From Asterias rubens (Eukaryota; Echinodermata; Asteroidea; Forcipulatida; Asteriidae): a DNA stretch of 64,000 nt. Position numbers and translations under genes: made by a program. Of the stretch, positions 35,703 to 48,208 are shown piece after piece; within the stretch, counting starts at the first letter, position 1; the number at the start of each line of letters is the position of its first letter. The stretch spans positions 5,086,501-5,150,500 of the forward strand of contig NC_047062.1 in the NCBI RefSeq assembly GCF_902459465.1, given 5' to 3'. Below the pieces are notes generated by a model that was given only the letters and a program-made list of their open reading frames with translations, searched no databases and was not told where the DNA came from.

Positions 35703-38700
35703 ATGTTTCTGGAGAAGTTGAGTTTGTTTCTAGTGCTCATGTGCTTTGTTTTGGCGCTGTCACACACCGGACTTACGCAAGGTAAGATATATTTGCCTTT
35801 TTATTTTAAATTAAATTGCATCGCTATGTATTTCGTTTTATAGTGGAGACAAATCTTTTTAATATCAATAGGCCCAAACTCAAATTATCAAATCACGTTT
35901 TAAACAGCTTTTTATTTATTTATTCCCATCTCCCCTTAACCTTCCAGATTTTGAGTATGAGCTTGACGATGTGATTTCCGAAGATTACACCGACTGGAAT
36001 ACAACCATTCGTGAAATCATCACCTTATTCCCCGGGTACAACTGCTCTGATGACCCCAAATGGCCGGTAAGATGTAGTCACACTAACGAGGGGTGGGTGT
36101 TAAAGAGATCCTAAATCTATCGCAATTAGACAGACAAACTTGTTGAAGTTACAACCGTTCAAAATCAACCCCCTCTCTGTATTTCTTAGTATCTTTTTTG
36201 TTCTGCCTGTTATCAGACACTTTGTGTTTGTAATCCTGAAGCACCTGCTAAATAAAACCTATATCCTTGTCACCTGGTGACCTTATGGACTCTCTGACCC
36301 GGATCCAACACCAAGGGTGTACCATTAGGAGTAAACTCACATTGGAGAGAGCGTTAAATCAGTTCTGTTTGCACGCTGCATATTACACAGACCAACTGCA
36401 GAGAATGGGAGACTTATAAAGGCATGGACACGCGTTTGGTAAATGTCAAAGACCAGTATATCCCATCGAATGCATAAAAAGTACAAACGTGTGAAAATGT
36501 TGGACTCAACTGGTCATCGAAGTTGCAAAAAATAATGAAAGGAAAAAACACCCTTGTTGCACAATATTGTGCAGTGTGCTTTCAGAAATGCCTGATAGGC
36601 TTCAGGCCTGAAGTCTATTTCAGATTCAAATAATGTTGTAAAAAACTACCCCTTTCTATGGTGGCACTGAAGGGACATCGCACATCGCAAATATCGTTGC
36701 AAGTATTTGCGATGTCGCAAATATTTTTGCAAATAACTTTGCAAGTATTTGCGATGTCGCAAATATCTTTCCAAATCTCTTTGCAGATATTTGCGATGTC
36801 GCACATATTATTTGCAAAGATATTTACGATGTGCGATGTCCCCTCAGGGCCACCATACCTTTCCCCCAAACCACGCTACTCCTAGAGGGAGACGTTTCTC
36901 ACAATGTAGCTCTCCTTTGCTCGATACCAGTGCAATTTGAGATAGCGCCTAATTACCACAAGGGTCCGTGCCTTTAAATGTATATCGCAATATTAATTGT
37001 TGTGTTTTATACAAAACAAATGCACGTAACAAGAGTGCTATGTTGCTCACGAGGTGAGTCTGGTCTATAAGTATGAAGTATGGCCTAATGAAGTATGATC
37101 ACCGAAACGAGTGATGGGTATTCTGCGACATGCACGAACAAAATTCATATATTAGGCATTTCTGTTTGATATAAATCACAAATAGACCTAGTTCAGTTGT
37201 TCACAATGTATATCTGTCTTTGTTTTTAGTATGGAGAAGAACAGATCTTTACGTGTGACATTCTTCCTCCGTCATCGAAAGTTCCAGATTCAGGTAAAAC
37301 TTCCCCCCTGATTTGTAACACATGTAAAATAACCCAGTGCACTTATCGGAAAGAGAAGAGGTTCGCCCCGGTGTTCCTGGTCCAATCGGCAGCAAATTGC
37401 GCCACAGCACCTTGCAAAAAGCATTACATGGTGCTATCAGAATTAGGTCTCATAATTATTCAAACGTAGTCCAAAATCTGGCAGGAAATACTATATGTTA
37501 CAGCGCCAGGAGCGTCACTGGGTGAACAAACGTGTGAAAAATGTTGGACTTAACTAAACTGTCATCGAAGTTGCAAGAGATAATGAAAGAAAAAACACCC
37601 TGTTGCACAATATTGTGCAGTGTGCTTTCAGAAATGCCTGAAAAGGATTTAGGCCTACTGGGTGACGGAGATGTGCGCTATATTATAAGAAGCCACAATT
37701 ACTATTATTATTATTATTATAATCAAGTTGTTATTTGAAATCATTCAGCCTATTGCAAACATTATTGTTACAGTTTTGCAGCTGATGTGTGCTCATACAT
37801 CGCGAAATATTGCTCTTCGTTTGCATTTAAAGAAGAGCTATTCAATTCAATTCAATTCAATTCAATTCAATATTTTATAGTCATGTTAAAAAGATACATG
37901 GAAATCCTTTTCCTGGTGTGTAGAGAATTGACGGTTTGAATGGTACTCGTTCAGTTTAATTTATAACTTTGAAAGTGAAAGGGCCATGGTTTTGTGGTAT
38001 GTTTCCCTATATATAAACCACAATAAAAATTATATAAAAAAAAAAGATTTGTTCTGATATTCCATCACTGGTACCCTTGATTTGTTTCTTTCTTATCTTG
38101 ATTTTTAGTGCACAGACTGCGTCCAGGTGACATCAACGTTATTGGGGCCATAGGCGATTCACTGTCTGTAAGTTTAAGCAACACTATCGCCAATGTGAAG
38201 CAACGAAGACTGTGAAAACAAAATGTATTTTTTTAGTTTTAGTTTAATTTTGTTGAGTCATGTATATACACAAGTTTAAAACTGAGCAAACAAAAACCTA
38301 CCCATTCTTGGATTGATGGAAACTTAAAATTGCGGTTATACTTTTTGAACAAGTTTAGAAACAAAAGACCACGACAAACACGTGCATTCATCACCGTCCC
38401 ATGTTGAGCACGTGACATGTTTTGATTCAAAAAATGTGATGCATTATAACTATGGCTTCTAGCGGTCATATTCGCCACTTAGTGACGCTCAAGGCGCTTC
38501 AACATGTATGTTGGACAACGTTTGAAGTATGAGATTCGTTTTATATAGTACCATGTTATGGTATAAAAGGTTCTGTGGCGCAATATGCTATCCAATAAAA
38601 CCAGTAATACCGGGACGCACCCCTTCCCATTTCGATAAATGCACATGGTTATTTTACAGCTTCACGTCCCATCCGAAGACGAAACAATCATCATGCTCAG

Positions 38701-41700
38701 TCTTGCTTATTTATTTTGTTGGGTAAATGTCTTGCACTTCTCAATCCGAGTAAGAATCGACTCGAATTCCGAGCTGATCAGAAAAGTTGTTCAAAATAAG
38801 ATTTTAAATCGGATTCTTACGTCATTTTGACCCATTTCTGTTTCATTGTGACCCAGATCTGGGTTATTGTGTCAAAGTTTCCAGGTAATGCTGACCCATT
38901 GTTAACTCTTCTTCCTTTAGGCTGCCAGTGGTGGTGGAGCATGTTCAATGCCTCAGATGCTGTATCAATACAGGGGGAAAGTATTCAGGTAGGATTACTA
39001 AGCCGTTTGCGGTAGTTGGTTCTGGAAAGAACCGATGGTTAACAATTTAACGTTTCGATCAGTATGCTCTGTTCGTCATTGTCAAAATTTGTACTTTGAC
39101 CGGCCCCGAAAAGTTTTAGTCTAAAACACAAAATTCATAACAAAAACGTTTGTGTACCAAGCTTTGGAAACTCGTGGGATTTGAATGAAAAAGAAGGGAT
39201 TGAACTATTATTAATGTTTTTGTTTTCTTTCTCTTTTACCTTTCAGTCATGGTGGGGACGAAACCTACGCAACAGTGCCGACACTTGCCAGTAAATATCA
39301 TTATGTTATTACAGCTGTTTTATAGTAAATTTTCAGCTATCTATGTAGGCCAAGTTTCTGCGGTTTTTTTTGTTTTTCTTTTAATTTGAACCGTAAATTA
39401 ATATTATACAATTTGTTCAAGTCAATTTATTTCATGAACAAATACATTAGAATCAATTTTTTTTCAAATCTTATTTCGCCCCAGATATATTACGGAAATA
39501 CAACCCCGGACTGAAAGGATTTGGCAAGGATACCGGAGGGTGGATGACTGAAAATGCAGCCATGAATCTCGCTGTACCTGGAGCGGTATCTCTGTAAGAT
39601 CTACAAATCAATTTGTTTCTTTTTAGTTGTTTTTATTAGCTTTCAATTTAGGTTTTGACATTTAAAGCCATTGGACACTTTCTGAAAAGAACAAAAGTTA
39701 AAAGTTCACAGATTTACAAACAACTTACAGGGTTTTACATAAGGTAATGGTGAAAGACTTCCCTTGGAATATTATTCCATGAAATGCTTTACTTTTTGAG
39801 AAAACATTAAAACAATCAATTCTCGATATCGGGAATAACCGATTTATTTTAAACACGTGTCATGACATGGCGAAACGTGCGGAAATAAGGATGGGTTTTC
39901 CCGTTATTTTCTCCCGACTGTTACCCCGAATACTGTTTACCGCTGTTGTGCGATCACAAGTTTGGTTATTATTGAAGCTAATTATTAGCATAACAAAACT
40001 AAGGCATATATGTAACATATACGAACAACGGAGAGCTGTTGATATTATCATAACATTGTGAGTAACGGTTTCCTCTGAAGTAACGTAATTTGGAAAGAGA
40101 TGTAACTTCTCACTTTTTTTAGGCGTCTGAAAGCACACAAGGATACCCCGATACGAAGATAAGTCCTCTGTTTACGGGTTCGGCAATGTGTGAGCTCACA
40201 CATTGCCGAACCCGTAAATAGAGGACTTATCTTCGTTTTCCCGCGTTGTTTGGACTGAAGGTATAATATTCTGCGACGTCCCCATTGGTTGTGTACACAC
40301 GAAACCAAAAGCACACTTCACTGTGTTTAAGTCATTAAAAATAAGTGCATTTTTGTGAACATATACAACTTTGATCTAGTTTTTAAGATGTTTCGTATTG
40401 TTTGTTTGTACAGTGATATCCCTTTGCAAGCGGAACGACTTGTAGAAAAGATGCAAAATGACGTCACCATTGACTACGAAAAAGACTGGAAGCTAATTAC
40501 CATATTCATAGGCGGGAATGACCTTTGTGCCGTATGCCGAAACAAGACGAAGTACTCACCGGAGGCTTACATCGATAACATACGAACAACCATACAAACT
40601 CTACACGAAAAGGTAACAAGTCGACAACGCGGTGCTCACTCGGGTGAGCCCCTGACAAGAGCTAATTGAACGATGGGCCAGCTCCAAGTGACCCACTCCT
40701 CAAGCAGGGCACTTAGAGCTGACCCGGGTGAGCCCCTAGAACGGGGTCGACCCTGGGAAGCTAATCGAACGCACCCACTATTCCACATACATTCATTTTG
40801 AAAGTTTTAGTGTACCACCATTCGGTCCTTTTGGTTGGGAAGTTGTTCCCAACAGCTTATTCTATTTTCTCAACTATCTCACTAAGATCACAGGAACATT
40901 ATGTTTGGCCCACAATCACAAAACAATGACAACTTGGGGTTGAACCCAAGAACAACTGACAGTTTCCCTTGTAGCTTATCATGATAATATATAAATTTGA
41001 CAACTTACAAAAAAAATATTGACAAGCAAAGAATATTTTGGTCAAATCAATGTATGTGGTTGTAAAAGGTTAATACTTTATTGGAGAATATCATGTGAAC
41101 CCCCCCCCCCCCCCCCCCCAGAAAAGAAAACCACAAAAAAACCCACATACACACAAACCCGAAGAAGAAAAGTCAATCTTAGTTGCATACAAGTTTTTTT
41201 GTGGACACTCATACCGTAATTATAATTTAACCATTATTAAACCGTTGATTGTGTCCTTTGTTTTACTACTGGCAGATGCCTCGTACCCTTGTCAACGTAG
41301 TTGGGATTCTTGATCTTCGAGAAATCAACAAGTTACAGGGAGCACCTTGCAGAGCGGCTCATTTGTAAGAATGAAAAGTTAACTTTTACATTCATGTTTC
41401 TGTTGTCTATGCCCTTACATAATTTGGTTAAAGGAACGTTCACAGAATTGGTAAGAAACAAAAATCGTGAAGATCACAGATTTACACAAAACTTACACGG
41501 TCTAATGATGATGATAGTAGAAAACATCCCTAGAAATATTTTTGTCTGATATTGCATATTTGATGAGAAACAAATAGTATTTCGCGTTTTATTCATTTTT
41601 GTTTTGGCATCGAAGTAATGCAAAATTTGTAATCGGTTTTTCACTATTCTCTCGTGACCCAGATGGCCGATCGATCTCAAACTTCTACATGTTTGTCAGT

Positions 41701-44700
41701 TTATATAAAAATTATATGGTGGATTACATAAAGTGCTTACACTGCCAGCAACTTGTTTGCTAGCAAAACCAATTATGTAATGTTCCTTAAGCTTGCCTTG
41801 TTTTAATCTATCAGAAGACTCCGATACTTTGTGTTGTGGAAAGCCCAGTTCTTCTCGAATGGGATGGAAAAACTCAGTTGCTGTCTTTTATGACATATAT
41901 GTAACAATTTCAATAATGATTTTCGTCTACGTCGTTTGCAGATTGTTCTGCGATTGCGTTGCAAACTATACAGACGAAGTGTTAAAAACAGAGTGGGAGC
42001 CGATCCTCATTCAGTATCAGGTAAGTTTACGTGGACATACAACGTCCTTAGCAAAAGTGTTTCAGAAAATAAAACAGCAAATCAATTGGTGTGTGTGCCC
42101 GGAAGAAGGATGGACTCGGCTGCACTTTTCCGGCACACAAAGTACAACTTCTTGCCAGTCAGCAGAATGTTGCAAGCAATCAACCTGGGCAATCAACCTG
42201 GGCCCTCGCCGAACTAAACTGTTTTATTGCTAGAGTTGCTCTTCAGACATGGTTTTCTATTCCCATGCAGAATTCCACTTTCCTAAAAAGACTTATAAAT
42301 GACAGCAAACTTCCACGCTCTTTTTGTCTTCAAACAAACTTTGGAAATTAATAATAAAGATACGACCTTATGGAAGCTCACACGTTACATCCGAACGCGT
42401 CTTAATACCCACTAGCGGGAAACCCCTGTTTGATGCAGGCCAACCCTTACTCCTGAGCGACCATAATGACAAGTGACCAGGGGTCAATTTCATAACGAGT
42501 TAGGACTCGTCTTATCTCGAGTTAGGACTCGTCTTATCTCGAGTTAGGACGAGTTATTCGTCTAACTTAGGATTAATCTTAAGGTATGCATGCTACAGTG
42601 CAGGGTTGGGACTCGTCCTAAGTTCTAAGATTAGTCTGGAAGAGTTTTGTGAAATCGACGGGAGCTGATCTGTAGACATTTCTTTTGGAATAAGAGCCTC
42701 TCTCATTTCTTTCGTTTGTTTTGTTTGGATGAATTTTTTGTAGGACATGTTGGAAGAGATGGTAATGAGTGGCGTCTTTGATGATCGAGATGACTTCACT
42801 GTGGTTCATCAGCCATTCTTCCACGAGACCAAAATACCAACAGTCCTGGTAACTATGTCCAAAGTTGTTATTTATAACCGTGAAAAGAAGCACAATGTCA
42901 GAACATGCTGACATTATTCGAATAGTTCCATTGTCTTAACAATGTCATACGCGCCGGCCAGCTCATTATGACATGATATCCCAAAATGGACCATGCCACG
43001 TCCTTAGAGGGGTGCCAATCAACATGGAACAGTGATTATTAGAAGGGGCAGGACAAAACCCATCGTTAAAGAGCACTAAATGATCCTAGGGATGGTGAAA
43101 AACCGGAGGAAACAAATCATAACATGTGGGGCAACGAACCAAAAGAGGAAAGAATTCAAAACGCGCAGCCCGTTCCCCAATCCAAAAATGTGTCACTTTT
43201 GTTTTGTTATCAAGAATAAATTTATAATAAAATGCATTTGATTAATGTCATTTACTTCAGGGTGTTGCTGATCGTTCGTACATGGCACCAGACTGCTTTC
43301 ATTTCAGCGCTAAGGGTCATGCTGAGACTGGCAATGCATTATGGAACAACATGGTAAGAGGCATTACGAGAGGAGAGGGTAGTCTTGATTCAAGGACTCA
43401 TATTATGCAAAGGGAGAAGTTTTGGGAACGCTAGGTAGCACCAGACTGCTTTCATTTCAGCGCTAAGGTCTTGCTATAGACTGGCAATGCGTTATGTTGA
43501 TTACGAGAGGGTAGAGTAGTCTTGATTCAAGGACTCATTCTATGCAATGGGAGAGGTTTTGGGGACGCTAGGTGGCACCAGACTGCTTTCATTTCAGCGC
43601 TAAGGGTCACTGCTGAGACTGGCAATGCATTATGGAACAACATGGTAAGAGGCATTACGAGAGGAGAGGGTAGTCTTGATTCAAGGACTCATATTATGCA
43701 AAGGTAGAAGTTTTGGGGACGCTAGGTGGCACCAGACTGCTTTCATTTCAGCGCTAAGGGTCACTGCTGAGACTGGCAATGGCTTATGAAACAACGTGGT
43801 AAGAGGCATTACGAGATTGTAGAGTAGTCTTGATTCAAGGACTAATATGCAAAGGGAGAGGTTTTGGAGAAACTATCTGCCACAAACTGTCTTTCCAGCG
43901 TCTCGTCATAATGCTACTGGATTATTCCTATGGGTGCACCCCTCGAAACAAGGAGATACAACATGTCAAAGCGTCTTTTTCGGTTTCAACTGGGAGGTAC
44001 TGTTCACAACTTTCTATCCATCTTTCGCTTGTTTTATCTAAATTTTTGGACTTAAAAAACTGCTTTCAAGTTCTAAATCAGAAACCGTCACAATTATGAT
44101 TAAATTTATGATAATGATTTCTTAGGTACAACCGGTTGGCAGCAAAGAGAGAGCGTGGACTCCCAATGGACCGTTGACTTGCCCAACACAAGTAAGTTAT
44201 AGAAGCAGGAGAAAATAATATCGGCATTTACAGCTACTGGATGCTGTCGATCAGGATAAACTTGTCCAAGAAGAGCTGTTTATTTTCCATACGTTTTAAT
44301 TAGGGATCCTTATACACGTTGCGAGGCACCAATGGGATGAAATATGTTTTTGGTGGTTATCTTATCCGTATTTTGTCATCAGTTAAACAGCTACCTGAGT
44401 GGAATGTTTTCAACAGAAATTGTATTTTTACTCGTTTATAATGCACTTGTTCACCATTTTAATGTAATTTTGATATGTGTACACCTCTGAACTTTTCGTA
44501 ATTATCGATTAAAAAATCAGGCCCCTACCTAAAGGTTTTTTGAAAAACTAAAAACGCTTCTGCCGTTGAGAGCGGGCGTCAAAGGACAATGCCGCTGACG
44601 TCATTTGTGGGAGTTTGCTTTGTTATACATCCACGCTGCAACAAAGCGGCTTTATCTACTTATGACGTTTTGAGAGTGATTACGTAACGGGGCTTTTCGC

Positions 44701-45769
44701 AAATCTCGCAGAAAAGCTCTGGACAAGGGCATACAAAATGATTGCTTTTTTACACAATTGAAACCTATTTATAATCGTATGACTCGATTTCCTTATTCAT
44801 CGAAAACATTTTAAGTGGAATTCAGCAAAGTTCACGACTTGACATTTTCGTTCAAGCAGGTCTACACAAACCGCTTCAAAATGGCGGGCGTTACCTGAGG
44901 ACACAATTACCCCAAAACCGTATAAAGGCAGTGGATACTATTGGTAATTACTCAAAATAATTATTAGCATAAAACCTTACTTGGTGACGAGTAATGGGGA
45001 GAGGTTGATAGTATAAATCATTGTGAGAAACGGCTCCCTCTGAATTGATACAGTTTTCGAGAAAGAAGTAATTTTCCACGAATTTGATTTTGAGACCTCA
45101 GATTTAGAATTTGAGATCTCGAAATCAAGCATCTGAACGCACACAACTTCGTGTGACAAGGGTGTTTTTATTTTCATTATTATCTTGCAACTTCGATGAC
45201 CGATTGAGCTCAAATTTTCACAATTACCAATAGTGTCCACTGTCTTTAACTCAAATAATGAACACAAACCACTTCAAAATGGCGGACGTTACCTGAGGAC
45301 CCAATAATACCCAAAAACATTTAAGCCGAACAAACCTATGATTACAGGAAGAAGATCACCAGACAAAATACCATGCCACATGTACCATCTGTGATTCATT
45401 GGCTTAGCACTGACAGACTGCTGAGCACTATTTTCTGCTTCAGGCCCAAGAAGCTCCTTGACTTTAAAGCCATATTTTGGAAGACAAGTATTATTCACTT
45501 ATGTGCAATGAGTTCGATGACCATAGTAATGTCTTTTCACGACGTTTTATCCAATCCAGGAATCACCGTACCTGTACACCAACATCAACAGCCGACAAAA
45601 TCCCTCAACAAAACTTCCAATGACATCAAAGGTTGTCATGACGACGGTAAAACCCAGCCCAACGGATGATGGTGATGCAGAGGGTGGCGTGGCAAACCTC
45701 AGAGGGTGTCACATCACTGCTGCTCTGTTCGTTTCTTTGTCTGCCATTTTAAATTATCTTCAAGCGTGA
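35703..45769 (+). CDS. Phospholipase-B-like GDSL lipase, copy 2 (14 exons, 460 aa)
   Basis: Exons: 35703-35781, 35948-36066, 37230-37293, 38109-38167, 38921-38988, 39247-39290, 39485-39593, 40414-40612, 41276-41364, 41942-42020, 42744-42848, 43261-43353, 44126-44191, 45560-45769. Every phase closes. An N-terminal signal peptide (LFLVLMCFVLALSHTGLTQ) is followed by a longer acidic leader than in copy 1. Catalytic blocks are VIGAIGDSLS (Ser105), IFIGGNDLCAVC (Asp217) and APDCFHFSAKGH (His352). The C-terminus ends in a hydrophobic stretch (ITAALFVSLSAILNYL) after a DDGDAEGG spacer, compatible with GPI attachment. Exons 4-9 (59, 68, 44, 109, 199, 89 bases) and exon 11 (105) have the same lengths as in copy 1, so the two are tandem duplicates. 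Copy 2 replaces SIGGDG by SHGGDE. PolyA signals AATAAA lie at 46324 and 46419. Confidence 0.93.
36415..36979. mobile_element. Diverged MITE with inverted minisatellite core
   Basis: Ends TATAAAGGCATGGACACGCG and AGGGTCCGTGCCTTTAAA. GTCATCGAAGTTGCAAAA and GAAAGG..AACACCC relate it to family A. Its centre (36665-36845) is a reiterated palindromic word, GCAAATATTTGCGATGTCGC-type, in both orientations. Confidence 0.65.
37388..37725 (+). mobile_element. SINE-like element ending in (ATT)n, interrupted by an insert
   Basis: GGCAGCAAATTGCGCCACAG ... CAGCGCCAGGAGCGTCACTG ... GATGTGCGCTATATTATAAG then (ATT)n. The same element without interruption is at 53686-53870. Here a 140 bp block (37526-37665) is inserted between two copies of ACTGGGTGA. 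Confidence 0.75.
37837..37870. repeat. (ATTCA)n microsatellite
   Basis: About six ATTCA units in lipase 2 intron 3. Confidence 0.9.
40154..40235. repeat. Near-perfect 82 bp palindrome with no loop
   Basis: The 41-base left arm (40154-40194, CGAAGATAAGTCCTCTGTTT start) and the right arm (40195-40235) are reverse complements except at one position (G versus A at base 17 of the arm). The centre is TGTGAGCTCACA. It lies in lipase 2 intron 7, next to a decayed family A relic (about 39980-40140). Confidence 0.93.
41099..41120 (+). repeat. Poly-C tract
   Basis: About 20 consecutive C after GTGAA in lipase 2 intron 8; length is likely to be variable or misassembled. Confidence 0.9.
42483..42664. 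repeat. Foldback element, GCCGTCGATTTCAC family, copy 3
   Basis: Runs from GTCAATTTCATAACGAGTTAGGACTCG to AGTTTTGTGAAATCGACGG and holds the same TAGGACTCGTC / GGACGAGT words and GCATGCTACAGTGCAGGG as 285-453. Lies in lipase 2 intron 10. Confidence 0.6.
43434..43870 (+). pseudogene. Three decayed tandem copies of the catalytic-His exon of lipase 2
   Basis: The sequence from GCACCAGACTGCTTTCATTT of exon 12 through its donor and about 85 bases of intron recurs three times, with unit starts at 43285 (real exon), 43438, 43575 and 43729. Each copy re-encodes the PDCFHFSAK block but not the exon's first 24 bases or its acceptor. The first decayed copy has an in-frame TAG soon after the His; the second and third have an extra C in GGTCACTGC that shifts the frame. 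Donor-like ATGGTAAGA survives in the second copy. Confidence 0.85.
44922..45249. mobile_element. MITE family A copy in lipase 2 intron 13
   Basis: Starts TATAAAGGCAGTGGATACTATTGG and ends CCAATAGTGTCCACTGTCTTTAA. The right side is shortened: the segment between TTTTCACA and ATTACCAATAG present in other copies is gone. The same CCACTTCAAAATGGCGG word flanks it at 44872 (CGCTTCAAAATGGCGG) and 45268. Confidence 0.8.
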
Positions 45770-48208
45770 AAGACACAATAATTGACTAAATTGGGACACT
45801 AGGTGGCAGGAGACACGAACAATCCAATGTTCTTAGAAATGAGCCCATATAATTCTGTAGGCCTACTCAAAACAATTGAAGTTCATTTAAAACTTGTTAA
45901 CTGGTTTTGTGAAAAGTGGTGCATTTTTATGCACTACATCAAACAGGTGGTAGAGGACTACCCCATGTTACAGTCCAAGTTTTTCCTAAAACATTTTAAA
46001 ATGCATAATTATTGCAAATTTAAACCAGTGCTTCCCATCTCAAAGACGGTCAAACAGTCGAACGGGGTGGGGCGTATTACTTTGTAACATAACGTTGGTT
46101 AGAACGAAAAGTCTTTGCTTCTTATTCTGACGGCTATTGCCTTCCGATCCAGGCATCGATCGTGATGTACCATTTCATGGTCTCCCTTAATTTGTCTTTA
46201 GATTTTACTATAATCTTTGTGTACTTCAGTGTAAATATGTGTAGAGTATTAGAAAAAAATGTGAATGCATTGTATAAATATTGATTGAAAGTGAAAATCG
46301 TGTATTAAAGCTACCGTGTGGTGAATAAAACTGTATGATATGCAAATTGGTAATCACACTTATTGCCAGTGTATTCTTTTATGGCTGGTATGTCTTTTGT
46401 TGACGCTTGTTTTTTGACAATAAATTAGTCTATTTGGAACGGGCGTGGCCAATTACATGAAGAAATAGCAATAACGTTCACAATGGTCTAGACCGGGGAC
46501 CCCAGTGGTATTAATTGGATGAGGTGAAGAGTTACACAGCATCATCAGAGGGATATTACGATTTTCAGTGAATTCCGAAACACACCTTTAAATTGCTGGC
46601 CGAAATGTGGCAACAATTTCAACACATTTGGTGCTCGATATGGTTTAACCCTCCCCAACCTCTTTGGACAAGATGCAATTGGGTTGGGGGGGGGGGGGGG
46701 GGCTCTATGGTTTTACCCGCGTGCTTACATATCATCATACTCGACTTCATGGGTCCCCTTTATCTGAGTTCGAAGAAAGATGAACGGATGTATCAACAAC
46801 AAGTCATAAAAGTTCAAGGTTTTAAGGGTCAGTGGGAACCGCTTGCGAAGAAAGGGGCGACGTAATCACTTCCCCACCTCTATTTTATTATGCCAGCGGA
46901 GGAAGTTTATACGGTGCCATCCAACTTGTTGAGATCCTAAGATAATTTACTACAAGATGATGACATCCTAAAAATGACAGCATCTTGAGATGATTTATCC
47001 ATCTAAGGGTGTGATGACATATTGACAGTCAAATGTCGTCTTCCGGAATTATTTTAACTCGGGATTACGACATCTTAAGAGTGGTATGTTGTCTTCCCAA
47101 AATATTTCATCTTGGGCTCTTGACATTTCTCAGGATTTTATCAGATCCTTAGATGAATTAACGCGGGAAGTCGAAATTCACGTTCATGATGTCGACAACC
47201 CAAGATAAATCATCTCAGATGTCGCCATCTTTCGTTTTTATGACGTCATCATCCCGCAGTAAATTATCTAATGATCTAAATATGCCAGATGGCACTTCTA
47301 GAGCTCCGTGTACCATTACCGACCATTACTATGTCCAAGAAGCAAAATATGTTTCAGAGTGATTATGAAGTTTTCAATTGCCAATCTGCTTCTGCTTGAA
47401 AACCAACGAGAAGTTTTGACATACAGTGAGCAACTTTGGTCAACATGGGTGCATCAATAATTGAACAATCGAGTTCGGTAGTAAAACAAAGTTGTATTGT
47501 TTTCGAAGCTTTTATAGTTTTATAGTGTTCATGCACCTTTTTGGCCTGTAAGGCTTTGATTTTGCTTATATCTTTTACTGCCATGGTGTAGTTTTCTTAA
47601 ACTGTTTACTACATGTATGTGATTTTCTTAGGTAATTTTTACTGCTATGCGCCCTCGAACAGACTGGTCCTGGAGAGAGCGCAATAAAAATGAATATAAT
47701 AGAATTGTTATTATTGTTATAAAAAGATGCAAACAAATGACAGAAAAAGGCCAAGATCACCGCCTTGGAGCTAACTCCCAATGTTATACCACTACTGATG
47801 TACAGTTTTTCATATTATCAGTCATAAATAGGTTTTTTTGCAGAAGCTAGTATCTGTCCTCCATGCAGCAGCGCTCAAGACATGAAATTCAGCTATTTCT
47901 TTACAAAGCAAATTCTCAAAACATTTCTTTACAAAGCAAATTCTCAAAACAATTTCTAGCAGACGACACTAAAACAGGTGCATCAATCAATTAACACAAG
48001 TCTGAAGCCCAGGTCAAAGTCTATGTTAACAAAACAGAGATTGTAAAGAGCACCAGACTACGCAGGCAAGGCAGTGTGTATCACGTGACTTGTATTGACG
48101 TGTTACCGTTGGATACACACAGCGCCGTGATCAGAAAGAGACAACCTCGGATAGCTTTTTAAAAATCACAATTCTTGATTTGGAAGTTTGAAATTGTCAA
48201 CAATAAAT
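45770..48208. other. Lipase 2 3' UTR and intergenic region
   Basis: The UTR probably ends after 46324 or 46419. 46684-46701 is a poly-G tract. 46925-47285 is a foldback: GATAATTTACTACAAGATGATGACATC (left, 46939 on) is mirrored at 47226-47270 (GATGTCGCC...GTCATCATCCCGCAGTAAATTATC). 47897-47950 has a 27 bp direct duplication (TTTCTTTACAAAGCAAATTC). No exon was seen. Confidence 0.5.
48102..48116 (+). promoter_or_regulatory. Possible RFX X-box half-site upstream of the ciliary gene
   Basis: GTTACC-GTT-GGATAC: the first half fits the X-box GTNRCC; the second does not fit RGYAAC well. It is 93 bases before the start codon of the CCDC42-like gene. Confidence 0.2.

Noticed and set aside
41099-41120. 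Coding Pro-rich segment across the poly-C tract
   Set aside because: Homopolymer in an intron; open frames through it reflect composition only.
41793-42233. 146-codon plus-strand frame
   Set aside because: It overlaps lipase 2 exon 10 in another frame and includes intron sequence; the exon's own frame has good splice signals and matching phase.
43438-43870. A third lipase gene starting after lipase 2
   Set aside because: Only one exon fragment is repeated, with stops and shifts; no other lipase exons follow until the true exons 13 and 14 of lipase 2.
47363-47584. 73-codon minus-strand frame, Lys-rich start
   Set aside because: Looks somewhat protein-like but has no homology I recognise and no exon signals.
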